Below, in pieces: positions 29,843 through 39,149 of a DNA stretch of 64,000 nt. The position numbers and the translations under genes were made by a program. The notes beneath the pieces were generated by a model that was given only the letters and a program-made list of their open reading frames with translations, searched no databases and was not told the origin of the DNA. Origin of the DNA: Achromobacter pestifer. GTDB taxonomy: Bacteria > Pseudomonadota > Gammaproteobacteria > Burkholderiales > Burkholderiaceae_B. How positions within the stretch are numbered: the stretch's first letter is position 1; each line of letters begins with the position of its first letter. The DNA lies in assembly GCF_013267355.1 (NCBI RefSeq), contig NZ_CP053985.1:4464001-4528000 (forward strand), written 5' to 3'.

Positions 29843-31658
29843 TGCAGTCGTGCCCGCGCAGGTGAAGCGCGCGGACCTGGCCTGGTGGTCGGCGCTGTCG
29901 GCCGCCAGCGACCGCCAGTCTTTCCTGGACGCCTGGCTGGCCTTGCAGGCCGGCCAGTTGGCGGGTGTGCGTCATGCGGCGCTGATCCTGGGCGAACCGG
30001 ATGCCGGTCCGTTCGAAGTGGCCTCGCAATACCCGCCGGGAAGCCGCGCCGGCGCGGTGTTCTATGGCGCGGTCGACGAATCGCTGCAAGGACGGGAGGT
30101 CGTGGTGTCGGCCGACGCGACCGGGCTGGTGGTCGCCTATCCCATCGTGCTCGATGGACGCATCCATGGCGTGGCCGCATTCGAAACCGCCATGCAGGCG
30201 CCCGAACCGCTGGTGCAGGCTCTGCGCTGGGGCGCGGGCGTGCTGGAACTCTGGTTGTTGCAACGCCAGGATACCGACAGCGCGCAGACGGTCGAGCGGC
30301 TGATGGTGGTGATCAACAGCGTGGCGCGCGCGCTCAAGGAAGGGCAGTTCAAGGACGTGGCGCTGACGCTGGTCACGGATCTGGCGACCCGCCTGGAGTG
30401 CGATCGCGTCAGCATCGGCTTTCGCCAGGACGGACGCTCCAAGGTATATGCGCTGTCGCACAGCAGCCGGCTGGTGCAGAACATGAACCTGATGCGCGCC
30501 GTGGCCGAGGCCATGGACGAAGCCATCGACCAGAACACGACGCTGTGCCTGCCACAGGATGAAGCGCGCACCATCCAGCTGCGCGCGCATCAGAAGTTGG
30601 CGCGCGAGTTCGGCAACGGCAATGTGCTGACCGTGCCGTTCGCGCCCGAGGACGAGGCGCGCGGCGCACTCGTTTTCGAACGGCCGGACAAGCTGCCGTT
30701 CGACCGGCAGAGCGTGGAACTGTGCCAGAGCGTGGTGCTGCTGGCTGGCCGCGTGCTGTATCAGCGGCTGCGGCAGGAGCGCCCCTTCTGGCGCAAATGG
30801 CGCGATGGCACGCTGCGTGAAGCGGGCCGGTTGCTGGGGCCGCGCTACATCGGCCGGAAATTGGCCGCGGTGGCTCTGGTGGCCGCGGTGGCGCTGGGCG
30901 TGTTCGCGCACGGGCCGTACCGCATCAGCGCGACCGCCACGGTGCAGGGCGTGGTGCAGCGGGTGCTGGCGGCTCCTTTCGACGGCTACATCAGCGAGGC
31001 GACGCGCCGGGCCGGCGACGAGGTGAAGCAGGGCGATGCCCTGGCCGCTCTGGATACCCGCGAGACCGAACTCGAACTGCTGCGCGCCGGCAATCTGGAA
31101 GTGCAGTACCGCCGCCAGGCCGAAGAGGCCTCGGCGCGCGGCGATAGCGCGGCGGCCGCGATTGCGCAGGCGCAGGCGCGCCAGGCCATGGCGCAGATGC
31201 AGTTCCATCGCGAACAGATCCAGCGTTCGACCCTGCGCGCGCCGTTCGACGGCACGATAGTCAGCGGCGACCTGAGCCAGCAGCTGGGCGAAGCCGTCAA
31301 GCGCGGGCAGGAGCTGTTCAAGCTGTCGCCGCCGGACGGCTACCGGCTGTGGCTGGACGTGGAGGACCGGTTGATCGACGACGTGGCGGTGGGCCAGACG
31401 GGGCGGGTGGCGCTTGCAGCCATGCCCGACAGGCAAATCCCATTCACAGTTACGCGCATCGTGCCGCTGGCCCAGGTGCAGGAGGGCAAGACGGTGTTTC
31501 GGCTGGAGGCCAGCCTGGATGAGAAGGCGGCGCCCACGCTGCGGCCGGGCATGGAAGGCGTGGGCCGCATCGATATCGACGAGCGCCGCTACGTCTGGAT
31601 CTGGACGCACGGATTTTTCGATTGGCTCCGCCTGAAATGGTGGGCCTGGTTCGGCTGA
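29835..31658 (+). CDS. GAF-like / HlyD-family membrane-anchored adaptor
   Basis: The chosen ATG at 29835 overlaps the stop of the giant gene by 8 bases (ATGAATGA), giving 607 residues. A longer TTG start at 29823 is possible but less likely. Residues ~153-312 look like a GAF domain (ERLMVVINSVARALKEG...), with a weaker related stretch before it. A single transmembrane helix follows (~341-360, AAVALVAAVALGVF). The C-terminal part is a HlyD/membrane-fusion fold: a lipoyl-like half (APFDGYISEATRRAGDEVKQG), a short helical hairpin (~415-460), the matching half (RAPFDGTIVSGDLSQQLGE) and a beta-barrel end. HlyD proteins bridge inner-membrane pumps to outer-membrane channels. A cytoplasmic GAF in front of HlyD suggests sensing or docking (inference). 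The tight spacing indicates co-transcription with the giant gene. Confidence 0.88.
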   Translation: MNDAVVPAQVKRADLAWWSALSAASDRQSFLDAWLALQAGQLAGVRHAALILGEPDAGPFEVASQYPPGSRAGAVFYGAVDESLQGREVVVSADATGLVVAYPIVLDGRIHGVAAFETAMQAPEPLVQALRWGAGVLELWLLQRQDTDSAQTVERLMVVINSVARALKEGQFKDVALTLVTDLATRLECDRVSIGFRQDGRSKVYALSHSSRLVQNMNLMRAVAEAMDEAIDQNTTLCLPQDEARTIQLRAHQKLAREFGNGNVLTVPFAPEDEARGALVFERPDKLPFDRQSVELCQSVVLLAGRVLYQRLRQERPFWRKWRDGTLREAGRLLGPRYIGRKLAAVALVAAVALGVFAHGPYRISATATVQGVVQRVLAAPFDGYISEATRRAGDEVKQGDALAALDTRETELELLRAGNLEVQYRRQAEEASARGDSAAAAIAQAQARQAMAQMQFHREQIQRSTLRAPFDGTIVSGDLSQQLGEAVKRGQELFKLSPPDGYRLWLDVEDRLIDDVAVGQTGRVALAAMPDRQIPFTVTRIVPLAQVQEGKTVFRLEASLDEKAAPTLRPGMEGVGRIDIDERRYVWIWTHGFFDWLRLKWWAWFG

Positions 31659-31668
31659 AGAGCAGAAG

Positions 31669-33822
31669 ATGTCTGGTACCGCGCTCTATAGCAATTCCTG
31701 GCACCGGGTCAGCGCGCTGCGCCCGCGGCTGCGCTCGCACATCCACATCCACCGCCACGTGTACCGCGAGCAGGTCTGGTATGTGATGCAGGACCAGAGC
31801 AATGGCGAATTCCATCGCTATACGCCCGAGGCCAATCTGATGATCAGCCTGATGGACGGCCGCCGCACGGTGCAGGAGATCTGGGAGATCGCCTGCGGCC
31901 AGTTGGACGGCGACGCCATGCCGCAGGACGAGGTCATCCGCCTGATGGCCCAGCTGCACCGGGCCGATGTGCTGACCACCGACCGCGCGCCGGACGTGCG
32001 CGACCTGGTCGAGCGACGCAAGCGCCAGCGCATGCAGAAGATCAAGCAGTACATCGGCAACCCCAGCGCGCTGAAGATGCCGCTGCTGGATCCGGACCGC
32101 TGGCTGACGCGGGCGCTGCCGTATTACCGCTGGCTGTTCACCTGGCTGGGCGCCTTGCTCTGGCTGGGCGTGGTCGGCGCGGGCGCGGCGCTGGGCGCCA
32201 TGCATTGGCAGACCCTGACGCACAACATCTGGGACCAAGTGTTCTCCACGGGCAACGTGCTGGCGATGGCGCTGGTTTATCCGGTGGTGAAGGCCATCCA
32301 TGAACTCGGCCACGCCTGCGCGGTGAAGGCGCGCGGGGGCGAGGTGCACGAGATAGGCCTGATGTTCCTGCTGCTGGTGCCCATCCCCTACGTGGACGCC
32401 TCGGCGGCGTCGGCCTTCGCCGACAAGCGCTGGCGCATGCTGGCGGGCGGCGCCGGCATCCTGGTCGAGTTGTTCCTGGCGGCCGTGGCGATGATAGTCT
32501 GGACCCAGCTGGACCCCGGGCTGGGACGTTCGCTGGCCTATACCGTCATCGTCCTGTGCGGCGTTTCCACGCTGTTCATGAACGGCAATCCGCTGCTGCG
32601 CTATGACGGCTACTACGTGCTGTCCGACGCCATCGAGATTCCCAATCTGGGCCAGCGGGCCAACGGCTATCTGGGCTATCTGTTCAAGCGCTATGCGCTG
32701 GGCCTGCGCGGGGTGGAAGCGCCGCGCGCCACGCCGGGAGAACGCGCCTGGTTCGCGGGCTATGCGGTGCTGTCTTTCTGCTATCGCATGTTCATCATGT
32801 TCCTCGCCATCTTCATCATGGCCGGGCAGTTTTTCTTCTTCGGCGTGCTGCTGGCCATGTGGGCGCTGTTCAACACCATCGTCATGCCGCTGTGGCGCCT
32901 GGGCCGGCAGTTCTATGCCGACCCGCAGATCCAGGCGCACCGCTTGCGCTCCTACCTGATCTGCGGGCTGTGCGTGCTGGGCGCGGCAGGCCTGGTGGGC
33001 GCGGTGCCGCTGCCCTCGTCCACCGACACGGAGGGCGTGGTCTGGGTGCCGCCTTCCGCCCAGGTCAGGGCGCCGGTGGCCGGCTTCGTGCGCGCGCGGC
33101 AAGCGGCCGACGATGCGCCGGTGGGGCAGGGAGCGCCCCTGCTGACGCTGGAAAACGACGAGCTGATCCGCCGCGACGCCATGCTGGCCGCCCAGGTCGA
33201 CGAGTACCAGGCGCGTTATGTGCAGGCCTACGCGCAGAACCAGGTGCAGGCGGCCATCATGCGCCACCAATGGACCAGCCTGCAGACCGAGAGACGGGCG
33301 ATCCAGGAACAGGTCCAGGCGCAGCAGGTGCGCAGCCCGCACGCGGGGCGCTATGTGCCGGCACAGCCCGAGGACATGACGGGCCGCTACGTGCAGCGCG
33401 GCGAATTGCTGGGCTATGTGCTGACCGACGCCGAAGCCGTGCGCGTGGTGGTGCCGCAATCCAGCCTGGAGCGCATCCATCGATCGCTCAGGAACGTGCG
33501 CGTGCGGCTGGTGCAGGACAGCGGCGAGGAATTTCCGGCCACGATCGCGCGCGAGGTGCCGGCCGCCACCGATGAACTGCCCAGCCTGGCGCTCAGCCTG
33601 CAGGGCGGGGGCAGCATAGGGGTAGACCCGCGCAAGTCCCAGGAAGGGCGCGCCAAGTCCGCCGAGAACCTGTTCGTGATGGACTTGGCGCTGCCCGAGG
33701 ACGCGCCGCGCGCCTACCTGGGCGCCAGGGTCTACGTGAAGTTCTCGCACGAGCCCCGGCCGCTGGCGTTGCAAGCCTACGACGCGGTGCGGCAGATGGT
33801 GCTGCGCCAGTTCCGCCTCTGA
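31669..33822 (+). CDS. PqqD-like / M50 zinc metalloprotease / HlyD fusion protein
   Basis: 717 residues, starting 10 bases after the previous stop. Residues ~30-105 resemble a PqqD-like winged-helix domain. About six or seven membrane segments follow, containing the M50 zinc motif HELGH at 211-215 and a second site NGNPLLRYDGYY (305-316) that supplies the conserved Asp (D313). The C-terminal ~220 residues are HlyD-like (VRAPVAGFVRAR ... VRSPHAGRYV, with a helical hairpin between). Related PqqD-M50-HlyD proteins are annotated as putative peptide zinc metalloproteases or efflux adaptors. M50 enzymes cleave substrates within the membrane. A role in cleaving or gating the giant substrate is inferred from context only. 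Confidence 0.88.
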   Translation: MSGTALYSNSWHRVSALRPRLRSHIHIHRHVYREQVWYVMQDQSNGEFHRYTPEANLMISLMDGRRTVQEIWEIACGQLDGDAMPQDEVIRLMAQLHRADVLTTDRAPDVRDLVERRKRQRMQKIKQYIGNPSALKMPLLDPDRWLTRALPYYRWLFTWLGALLWLGVVGAGAALGAMHWQTLTHNIWDQVFSTGNVLAMALVYPVVKAIHELGHACAVKARGGEVHEIGLMFLLLVPIPYVDASAASAFADKRWRMLAGGAGILVELFLAAVAMIVWTQLDPGLGRSLAYTVIVLCGVSTLFMNGNPLLRYDGYYVLSDAIEIPNLGQRANGYLGYLFKRYALGLRGVEAPRATPGERAWFAGYAVLSFCYRMFIMFLAIFIMAGQFFFFGVLLAMWALFNTIVMPLWRLGRQFYADPQIQAHRLRSYLICGLCVLGAAGLVGAVPLPSSTDTEGVVWVPPSAQVRAPVAGFVRARQAADDAPVGQGAPLLTLENDELIRRDAMLAAQVDEYQARYVQAYAQNQVQAAIMRHQWTSLQTERRAIQEQVQAQQVRSPHAGRYVPAQPEDMTGRYVQRGELLGYVLTDAEAVRVVVPQSSLERIHRSLRNVRVRLVQDSGEEFPATIAREVPAATDELPSLALSLQGGGSIGVDPRKSQEGRAKSAENLFVMDLALPEDAPRAYLGARVYVKFSHEPRPLALQAYDAVRQMVLRQFRL

Positions 33823-33823
33823 T

Positions 33824-35806
33824 ATGCGCGCCTTCGACGCCCTGGATCCCGACCCGCTCTATCCTGAAAAGGAAAGCGAGCGCCACGCCAACAAGCTGGA
33901 GGCCTGGGGTACGGCCGCCCTGCGCTGGTTGAGCCGCAAGCGCCGCCAGCCCCTGTGGCGCACCCGCCGCATCCTGGCGCGGGTGCGGCGCGAGACCCAG
34001 GCGCTGGGCGACATCGATCTGGCAGGCGTGCGCCAGCGGGCGGACGAGATCGCGTTCGACCTGCGCGCCAACGGCATCAACCAGGAAAGCGCGGCGCGCG
34101 CCTTCGCGCTGATCCGGCAGGCGGGCCGGCTGGCGCTGGGCAAGGCGCATTTCGACGTGCAGCTGCTGGGCGGCTGGGCCATGCTGCAGGGCATGGTGGC
34201 GGAGATGAACACCGGCGAGGGCAAGACGCTGACGGCTACCCTGCCGGCCGCCACGGTTGCCATGGCCGGCCTGCCGGTGCACGTCATCACCACCAATGAC
34301 TACCTGGTCGAGCGCGACGCGCAGATCATGGGGCCGATCTATGAGGCGCTGGGCCTGTCGGTGGCCTGGGTCAGCATGGAAATGGACATACCCGCGCGGC
34401 GCAAGGCCTATCAGGCGGACGTGGTCTACTGCTCGAACAAGACGCTGGTATTCGACTATCTGCGCGACCTGATCGTGCTGGACAGCGACAAGGACGAAGA
34501 CGCCCTGCGCCTGGAGCGGCTGCGCGGCGAACAAGGCAGGCTGGCTCAGCTGTACTTGCGCGGCCTGTGCTACGCCATCGTCGACGAGGCGGACAGCGTG
34601 CTGGTCGACGAGGCGCGCACGCCGCTCATCATTTCCGGCGTGCAGGAGGACGACACCGCCGAGGTGACGCGCCAGGCCATGGAGCTGGCCGGCGGCATGG
34701 CGCCGGAGCACTACCGCCTGCACCGCGGCGAACGCCGAGTGACTCTGACCGAACTGGGACGGGAGCATCTGCGCGGACTGTGCGCCGCGCTGCCGGCTCC
34801 GTGGAGCATTCCGTTCCGGCGCGAAGAGCTGGTTCTCAGCGCCTTGACCGTGCTGCACATGTACCGGCTGGACGAGCAGTACATCATCCGCGACGGCAAG
34901 ATCATGGTCGTCGACGAGTTCACCGGACGCGTGATGCCGGACCGGTCCTGGGGCCAGGGCCTGCACCAGATGCTGGAACACAAAGAGGGGCTGGAACTGA
35001 GCGAACCGCGCGCCACCCTCAAGAGCATCAGCTATCAGCGCTTCTTCAAGCACTATCTGCTGCTGTCCGGCATGACGGGAACCGCCGCCGAAATCCGCGC
35101 CGAGCTGGGCCGCGTCTACGACCTGCCGGTGGTCCGCATCCCCACGCACCGCAAGTCGCGGCGGCGCCATGCGCCGGATGCCGTGTACCCCACGCTGGAC
35201 CAGAAGTGGGCCGCCGTGCGCGACCGCGCGCGCACCCTGCACCAGCAAGGCGTGCCCATCCTGATCGGCACGCGCTCGGTCGCCGCTTCCGAGCAGGTGG
35301 CGCAGGTGCTGACCCAGGCCGGCCTGCCCGCCGTGGTGCTCAACGCCAAGCAGGATGCCGACGAGGCCGACATGATCGCGCGCGCCGGCGAACTGGGCAG
35401 CATCATGATCGCCACCAACATGGCTGGCCGGGGTACGGACATCCCCTTGTCCGAGGCCGCGCGCGAAGCCGGCGGCCTGCACGTCATCCTGACCGAGCGG
35501 CACGAATCCGCCCGCATCGACCGTCAGCTGGAAGGGCGTAGTGGCCGCCAGGGCGATCCCGGCCATGTCGAAGCCATCCTGTCGCTGGAAGACTCCGTGC
35601 TGGACAGCGTCGCAAACGGTGTCTGGGCCGCTCCCTCTCGGCTGCTGCGCGCACGAAGCCGGCAGGACAGCAACTGGCTGGCCGCACGCTGGCTGCGATT
35701 CGCGCAGGCCCGCACCGAACGAAAACTGGCCCGCGAGCGCCGCCAGATGGTGGCCGCGGATGAAGAACTGGAGAATTCCCTGTCCTTTTCGGGGCAGGGC
35801 GACTGA
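33824..35806 (+). CDS. Shortened SecA-like translocase ATPase
   Basis: 660 residues, starting 1 base after the previous stop. It carries the SecA motor: Walker A GEGKT (131-135, K134), Walker B VDEAD (253-257) followed by SVLVDEARTPLIISG, a recognisable preprotein-crosslinking region, SGMTGTAAEI, NMAGRGTDI (532-540) and the arginine-finger region GRSGRQGD (571-578). Compared with E. coli SecA (901 residues), the chain ends in the first part of the long scaffold helix (ERKLARERRQMVAADEELEN). It therefore lacks the helical wing domain, two-helix finger and zinc-binding C-terminal linker. It also lacks the usual extreme N-terminus. This is not the housekeeping SecA. It probably powers or targets export for the locus (inference). 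Confidence 0.9.
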   Translation: MRAFDALDPDPLYPEKESERHANKLEAWGTAALRWLSRKRRQPLWRTRRILARVRRETQALGDIDLAGVRQRADEIAFDLRANGINQESAARAFALIRQAGRLALGKAHFDVQLLGGWAMLQGMVAEMNTGEGKTLTATLPAATVAMAGLPVHVITTNDYLVERDAQIMGPIYEALGLSVAWVSMEMDIPARRKAYQADVVYCSNKTLVFDYLRDLIVLDSDKDEDALRLERLRGEQGRLAQLYLRGLCYAIVDEADSVLVDEARTPLIISGVQEDDTAEVTRQAMELAGGMAPEHYRLHRGERRVTLTELGREHLRGLCAALPAPWSIPFRREELVLSALTVLHMYRLDEQYIIRDGKIMVVDEFTGRVMPDRSWGQGLHQMLEHKEGLELSEPRATLKSISYQRFFKHYLLLSGMTGTAAEIRAELGRVYDLPVVRIPTHRKSRRRHAPDAVYPTLDQKWAAVRDRARTLHQQGVPILIGTRSVAASEQVAQVLTQAGLPAVVLNAKQDADEADMIARAGELGSIMIATNMAGRGTDIPLSEAAREAGGLHVILTERHESARIDRQLEGRSGRQGDPGHVEAILSLEDSVLDSVANGVWAAPSRLLRARSRQDSNWLAARWLRFAQARTERKLARERRQMVAADEELENSLSFSGQGD

Positions 35807-35807
35807 C

Positions 35808-36626
35808 ATGCAAAGACCCGATCCCATGACGACCCGCCATCGCTGTTTCCGCCCGCTCGTGTTGACCTGCATGCTCGCCGCCGCCACCGCATCGGGCGCG
35901 CAGGGCTTGCCGCCCGATGCCCGTTTGCCGGTGTTGGCCGAGCCCGCCTTGTCGGCGCAGGCCGGCAATCCGCATGCCCCCATGGCCTGCCTGATCGAAC
36001 CCTTCCAGGTGTCCGAGTTGGGCAGCGCCTCGGCGGGCGTGCTGAGCAGCGTGCTGGTGCAACGCGGCGACGTGGTCAAGAAAGGCCAGGTGGTGGCCGA
36101 GCTGAACACCAGCGTCGACGAGGCCACGCTGGGACTGCGCCGCGCCGAAGCGGCCTACCTGAGCCGCGTCGTCGACCGCAACACCGACCTGTTCAAGCGC
36201 CAGTTGCTGCCCGCAGGCGATTACGACGAAATGACCTCGCGCAGTCGCCAGGCGCATCTGCAGGTGGCGCTGCAGCAGGCAATCCTGGCGGAACGCAGCA
36301 TCAAGAGCCCCTTCGATGGTGTCGTCGCCGAGCGCTACGCCGGTCCGGGGGACCGCGTCAATGACAACAAGATCGTCAAGCTGGCGCAGATCAATCCCTT
36401 GCTGGTGAGGGTAGTGATGCCGGAAGGCCTGTATGGCCAGATCAAGGCCGACGCGCAGGCGCAGGTCAGCGTCAACCAGGCGATCACCGACAAGCCGCTG
36501 GAAGCGAAGGTCTGGCGGATCGACCGGGTGATGGACGCCGCCAGCGGCACCTTCACCGTGCTGCTGCGCGTGCCCAACGAGGGGAATGTGATTCCGTCAG
36601 GCATCCGCTGTTCGGTGAAGTTCTGA
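35808..36626 (+). CDS. Exported HlyD/RND-type periplasmic adaptor subunit
   Basis: 272 residues from ATG 35808, 1 base after the SecA-like stop; ATG 35826 is an alternative that gives a cleaner signal peptide (LVLTCMLAAATASGAQG). The protein has the two half-lipoyl segments of an efflux adaptor (SASAGVLSSVLVQRGDVVKKG and KSPFDGVVAERYAGPGDRV) around a short helical hairpin, then a beta-barrel domain ending VIPSGIRCSVKF. It is shorter than typical RND adaptors (about 370-400 residues) and lacks most of the membrane-proximal domain. It is the last gene of the putative export unit. No outer-membrane TolC-type partner or RND/ABC pump is in the window. Confidence 0.85.
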   Translation: MQRPDPMTTRHRCFRPLVLTCMLAAATASGAQGLPPDARLPVLAEPALSAQAGNPHAPMACLIEPFQVSELGSASAGVLSSVLVQRGDVVKKGQVVAELNTSVDEATLGLRRAEAAYLSRVVDRNTDLFKRQLLPAGDYDEMTSRSRQAHLQVALQQAILAERSIKSPFDGVVAERYAGPGDRVNDNKIVKLAQINPLLVRVVMPEGLYGQIKADAQAQVSVNQAITDKPLEAKVWRIDRVMDAASGTFTVLLRVPNEGNVIPSGIRCSVKF

Positions 36627-36632
36627 GTTCGC

Positions 36633-39074
36633 CTACCACCGATAGCTCACCGTCCCGATCACTCGCCTGGGCTCGCCGTAGAAGCACCCGTAGGTGCAAT
36701 TCCCGATATAGGTCTTATCCGCAAGATTGGTGCCATTGAGCGCCAAGCGCCATGGGCCGGTGGTGTAGCTGATCATGGCGTCGAACAGTGTGAAGGCGGG
36801 CACCTCGGCGTTGGTTTGGCTGCGGGTGCTGCCGACATAACGCATGCCGGCGCCTGCCTTCAGGCCGGGCAGCCCGAGACTGCCGAAACTGTAGTCGGCC
36901 CAGAGCGAGAGCTGGTTGTACGGCACGCCAGGCGCGCGGAGCCCTTCCTGCTCGGGCTGCAAGGGGCTGGCTTGCGTGGTCCGGGCGTCGGTATAGGCGT
37001 AGGCGGCGATGAGGTTGACGTTGCGGGTCAGGGCCGAACGGACTTCCAGTTCGAAGCCGCGCGAGCGTACCTCGCCTGCCTGTATCGAGTGCGTCATCGT
37101 TGGATCGGAGGGATCGGCGACCAGCACGTTCTTGCGGGTGATCTGGTAGACGGCCGCCGACACCATGGTGCTGGAGCCCGGCGGCTGATAGCGCAGGCCG
37201 GCTTCGTATTGCTGGCCGGTGGTGGGCTTGAAGCGGCCGCCGCTGCGGTCGTTGCCTTCGGTCGGCTCGAAGGACTCGCTGTAGCTGAGGAAGGGCGCGA
37301 GGCCGTTCGGGGCGAGGTAGACCAGTCCGGCGCGGCCCGTAAAGGCCTTGCTCTTCTCGTTGTCGGCGGTTTTTTCTCCGGTGAAGAAATTGCTGGAGTC
37401 GAACCGTACCCAGTCCTGGCGTCCGCCGAGCAGCACGACCCAGCGATCCGCAATCTTCATCTGATCCTGGACGTACAGGCCCAGCCGCTTGGTATCGCTT
37501 TTCCAGGAGTAGGGGTTTTGCGTTTCGATGCTGCCTATCGGGCTGCCATACACAGGATCGTAGATGTCGATGTTGCCGAGTTCGCGCTGGTAGCGTTCGG
37601 ATTCGTGGTGGGCGACGGAATAGTCGACACCGACGAGGAAGGTATGTTCCACCGGACCTGTGCGGGACTGGTACTGCAGCGATGTGTCGGAGACGACGCC
37701 CGTTGAACGATCCCAGCGCGGCGCCGCGCCGCGATAGGCGGTCGTGCGGCCGTCATCCTGCAGGCCGCTGATCCAGACCGAGCGGTATTCGTTGCTGGCA
37801 TGCATGTAGCGCAGGCTGTTGCGCAGCTTCACCTGGTCGTTGAAGGCATGTTCGAACAGATACCCGGCCGAATAGCGTTCCAGGTCGAACTTGTCATAGC
37901 CGGGTTCGCCGGTAAAGCGTTCGCGGGGAATCTTGCCGTTGGGGTTGGGCAGGATGGTGCCGCTCTCGGGCAGGCCGTAGACATAGCCTGTCCTGTCCTT
38001 CTGATAATCGGCGAGCAAGGTCAAGGACGTGGCTGCGCTGGGCCGCCAGGTCAATGCGGGCGCCACGTAGGCGCGTCGGTCCGGAATGTGGTCGATAAAT
38101 GTGTCCGCATCGCGGCCGAGAAAGGTAAGCCGGTATGACCAGACGCCTTCTTCGTCCAACGGTCCGCCGAAATCGCCTGATACCTGCTTGCGGTCGAAGC
38201 TGCCGGTTTCGACGTTTAGTTCGCGCAGGGCCGCGGCCGGAGGCCGTTTGCTGATGGTGTTGATGATGCCGCCGGGCGCAGCGGCGCCATAGAGCACCGA
38301 GGATGCGCCTTTTAGAACTTCGATGCGTTCCAGGCCATAGGGTTCCTGCTGGCCGTTGAAGATATTGACCGTGTACTTGGTGCCGTCGCGGTATTGGTTG
38401 CCGTTGCCATCGAGCTGAAAGCCGCGGACGATCAAGGTGTCCGAGGTGCGGTCCTGTCCTTCCGAGCGGTTGACCCCGGCGACATAGCCCAGCGCGTCCT
38501 GCAGGTTCTGCGGCTTGAGCATTTCGATTTCCTCGGCGCCGACAATGGTGATGGACTGCGGTGTTTCCATCAGGGGCGTGTCGGTCTTGGTGCCGGTGGC
38601 GCTGCGCGTGGCGGCATAGCCGTAGAAGGGGCCGGTGGCCGTCTCGTGCGCGCCGACCACCTCGACGGGAGAGAGCTCGTGGGCGCCGCTAGGCCTCAGT
38701 ACATAGCCGCCGCTAGGCCTTGCGGTAGCCTCGAGGCCGGTATCGGCCAACAATGCCTGCAAGCCGTTGTGCGCCGTGTAGCGGCCCTGGATGCCCTTGC
38801 TCAGGAGGCCGCTGGTCTGTTCGGTCGAGAAGGACAGCATCAGGCCGGATTCGCGGCCGTAGCGGTTGAGCGCGGCGGTCAGTGGACCGGCGGGAATGTC
38901 GTAGTACCGTTGTTCATCCGAAATTTGCGCTTGCGCGGTCGGGGCGCTCAGGGCAAGCGCAGCGATGGCGGCGCAACCCAGCAGGCCGCGAGTAGCCATG
39001 CTGGTTAGGACATGCAGGCGCAAGCGTCTGCCGGTTGCGATGAAAGGCGTTGGTGTCGGGCGGTTCAAACCCAT
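36633..39074 (-). CDS. TonB-dependent siderophore receptor with N-terminal signalling (STN) domain
   Basis: 813 residues. The start at 39074 has a GGGGAA ribosome site; ATG 38999 is an internal alternative. A long signal peptide ends near APTAQAQ. Residues ~55-125 form an STN domain (YDIPAGPLTAALNRYGRESG), the part that contacts a FecR-type regulator. The plug follows (TPQSITIVGAEEIEMLKPQNLQDAL; RIEVLKGASSVLYG; PGGIINTISKRP), then a 22-strand-type barrel. The end (NLADKTYIGNCTYGCFYGEPR ... VSYRW) is the ferrichrome/ferric-hydroxamate-receptor type with a terminal aromatic residue. It likely imports a ferric siderophore, ligand unknown. It follows the sigma/anti-sigma pair on the same strand and converges on the export operon with only 6 bases between stop codons. 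Confidence 0.95.
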   Translation of the reverse strand: MGLNRPTPTPFIATGRRLRLHVLTSMATRGLLGCAAIAALALSAPTAQAQISDEQRYYDIPAGPLTAALNRYGRESGLMLSFSTEQTSGLLSKGIQGRYTAHNGLQALLADTGLEATARPSGGYVLRPSGAHELSPVEVVGAHETATGPFYGYAATRSATGTKTDTPLMETPQSITIVGAEEIEMLKPQNLQDALGYVAGVNRSEGQDRTSDTLIVRGFQLDGNGNQYRDGTKYTVNIFNGQQEPYGLERIEVLKGASSVLYGAAAPGGIINTISKRPPAAALRELNVETGSFDRKQVSGDFGGPLDEEGVWSYRLTFLGRDADTFIDHIPDRRAYVAPALTWRPSAATSLTLLADYQKDRTGYVYGLPESGTILPNPNGKIPRERFTGEPGYDKFDLERYSAGYLFEHAFNDQVKLRNSLRYMHASNEYRSVWISGLQDDGRTTAYRGAAPRWDRSTGVVSDTSLQYQSRTGPVEHTFLVGVDYSVAHHESERYQRELGNIDIYDPVYGSPIGSIETQNPYSWKSDTKRLGLYVQDQMKIADRWVVLLGGRQDWVRFDSSNFFTGEKTADNEKSKAFTGRAGLVYLAPNGLAPFLSYSESFEPTEGNDRSGGRFKPTTGQQYEAGLRYQPPGSSTMVSAAVYQITRKNVLVADPSDPTMTHSIQAGEVRSRGFELEVRSALTRNVNLIAAYAYTDARTTQASPLQPEQEGLRAPGVPYNQLSLWADYSFGSLGLPGLKAGAGMRYVGSTRSQTNAEVPAFTLFDAMISYTTGPWRLALNGTNLADKTYIGNCTYGCFYGEPRRVIGTVSYRW

Positions 39075-39149
39075 GTGCAGTTCCCCGGATGCAAGAGTGA
39101 AGGCAATGTGTGGTCCTACTCTTCTTGCCCCGCGAAAAGCGAAAAGGGA

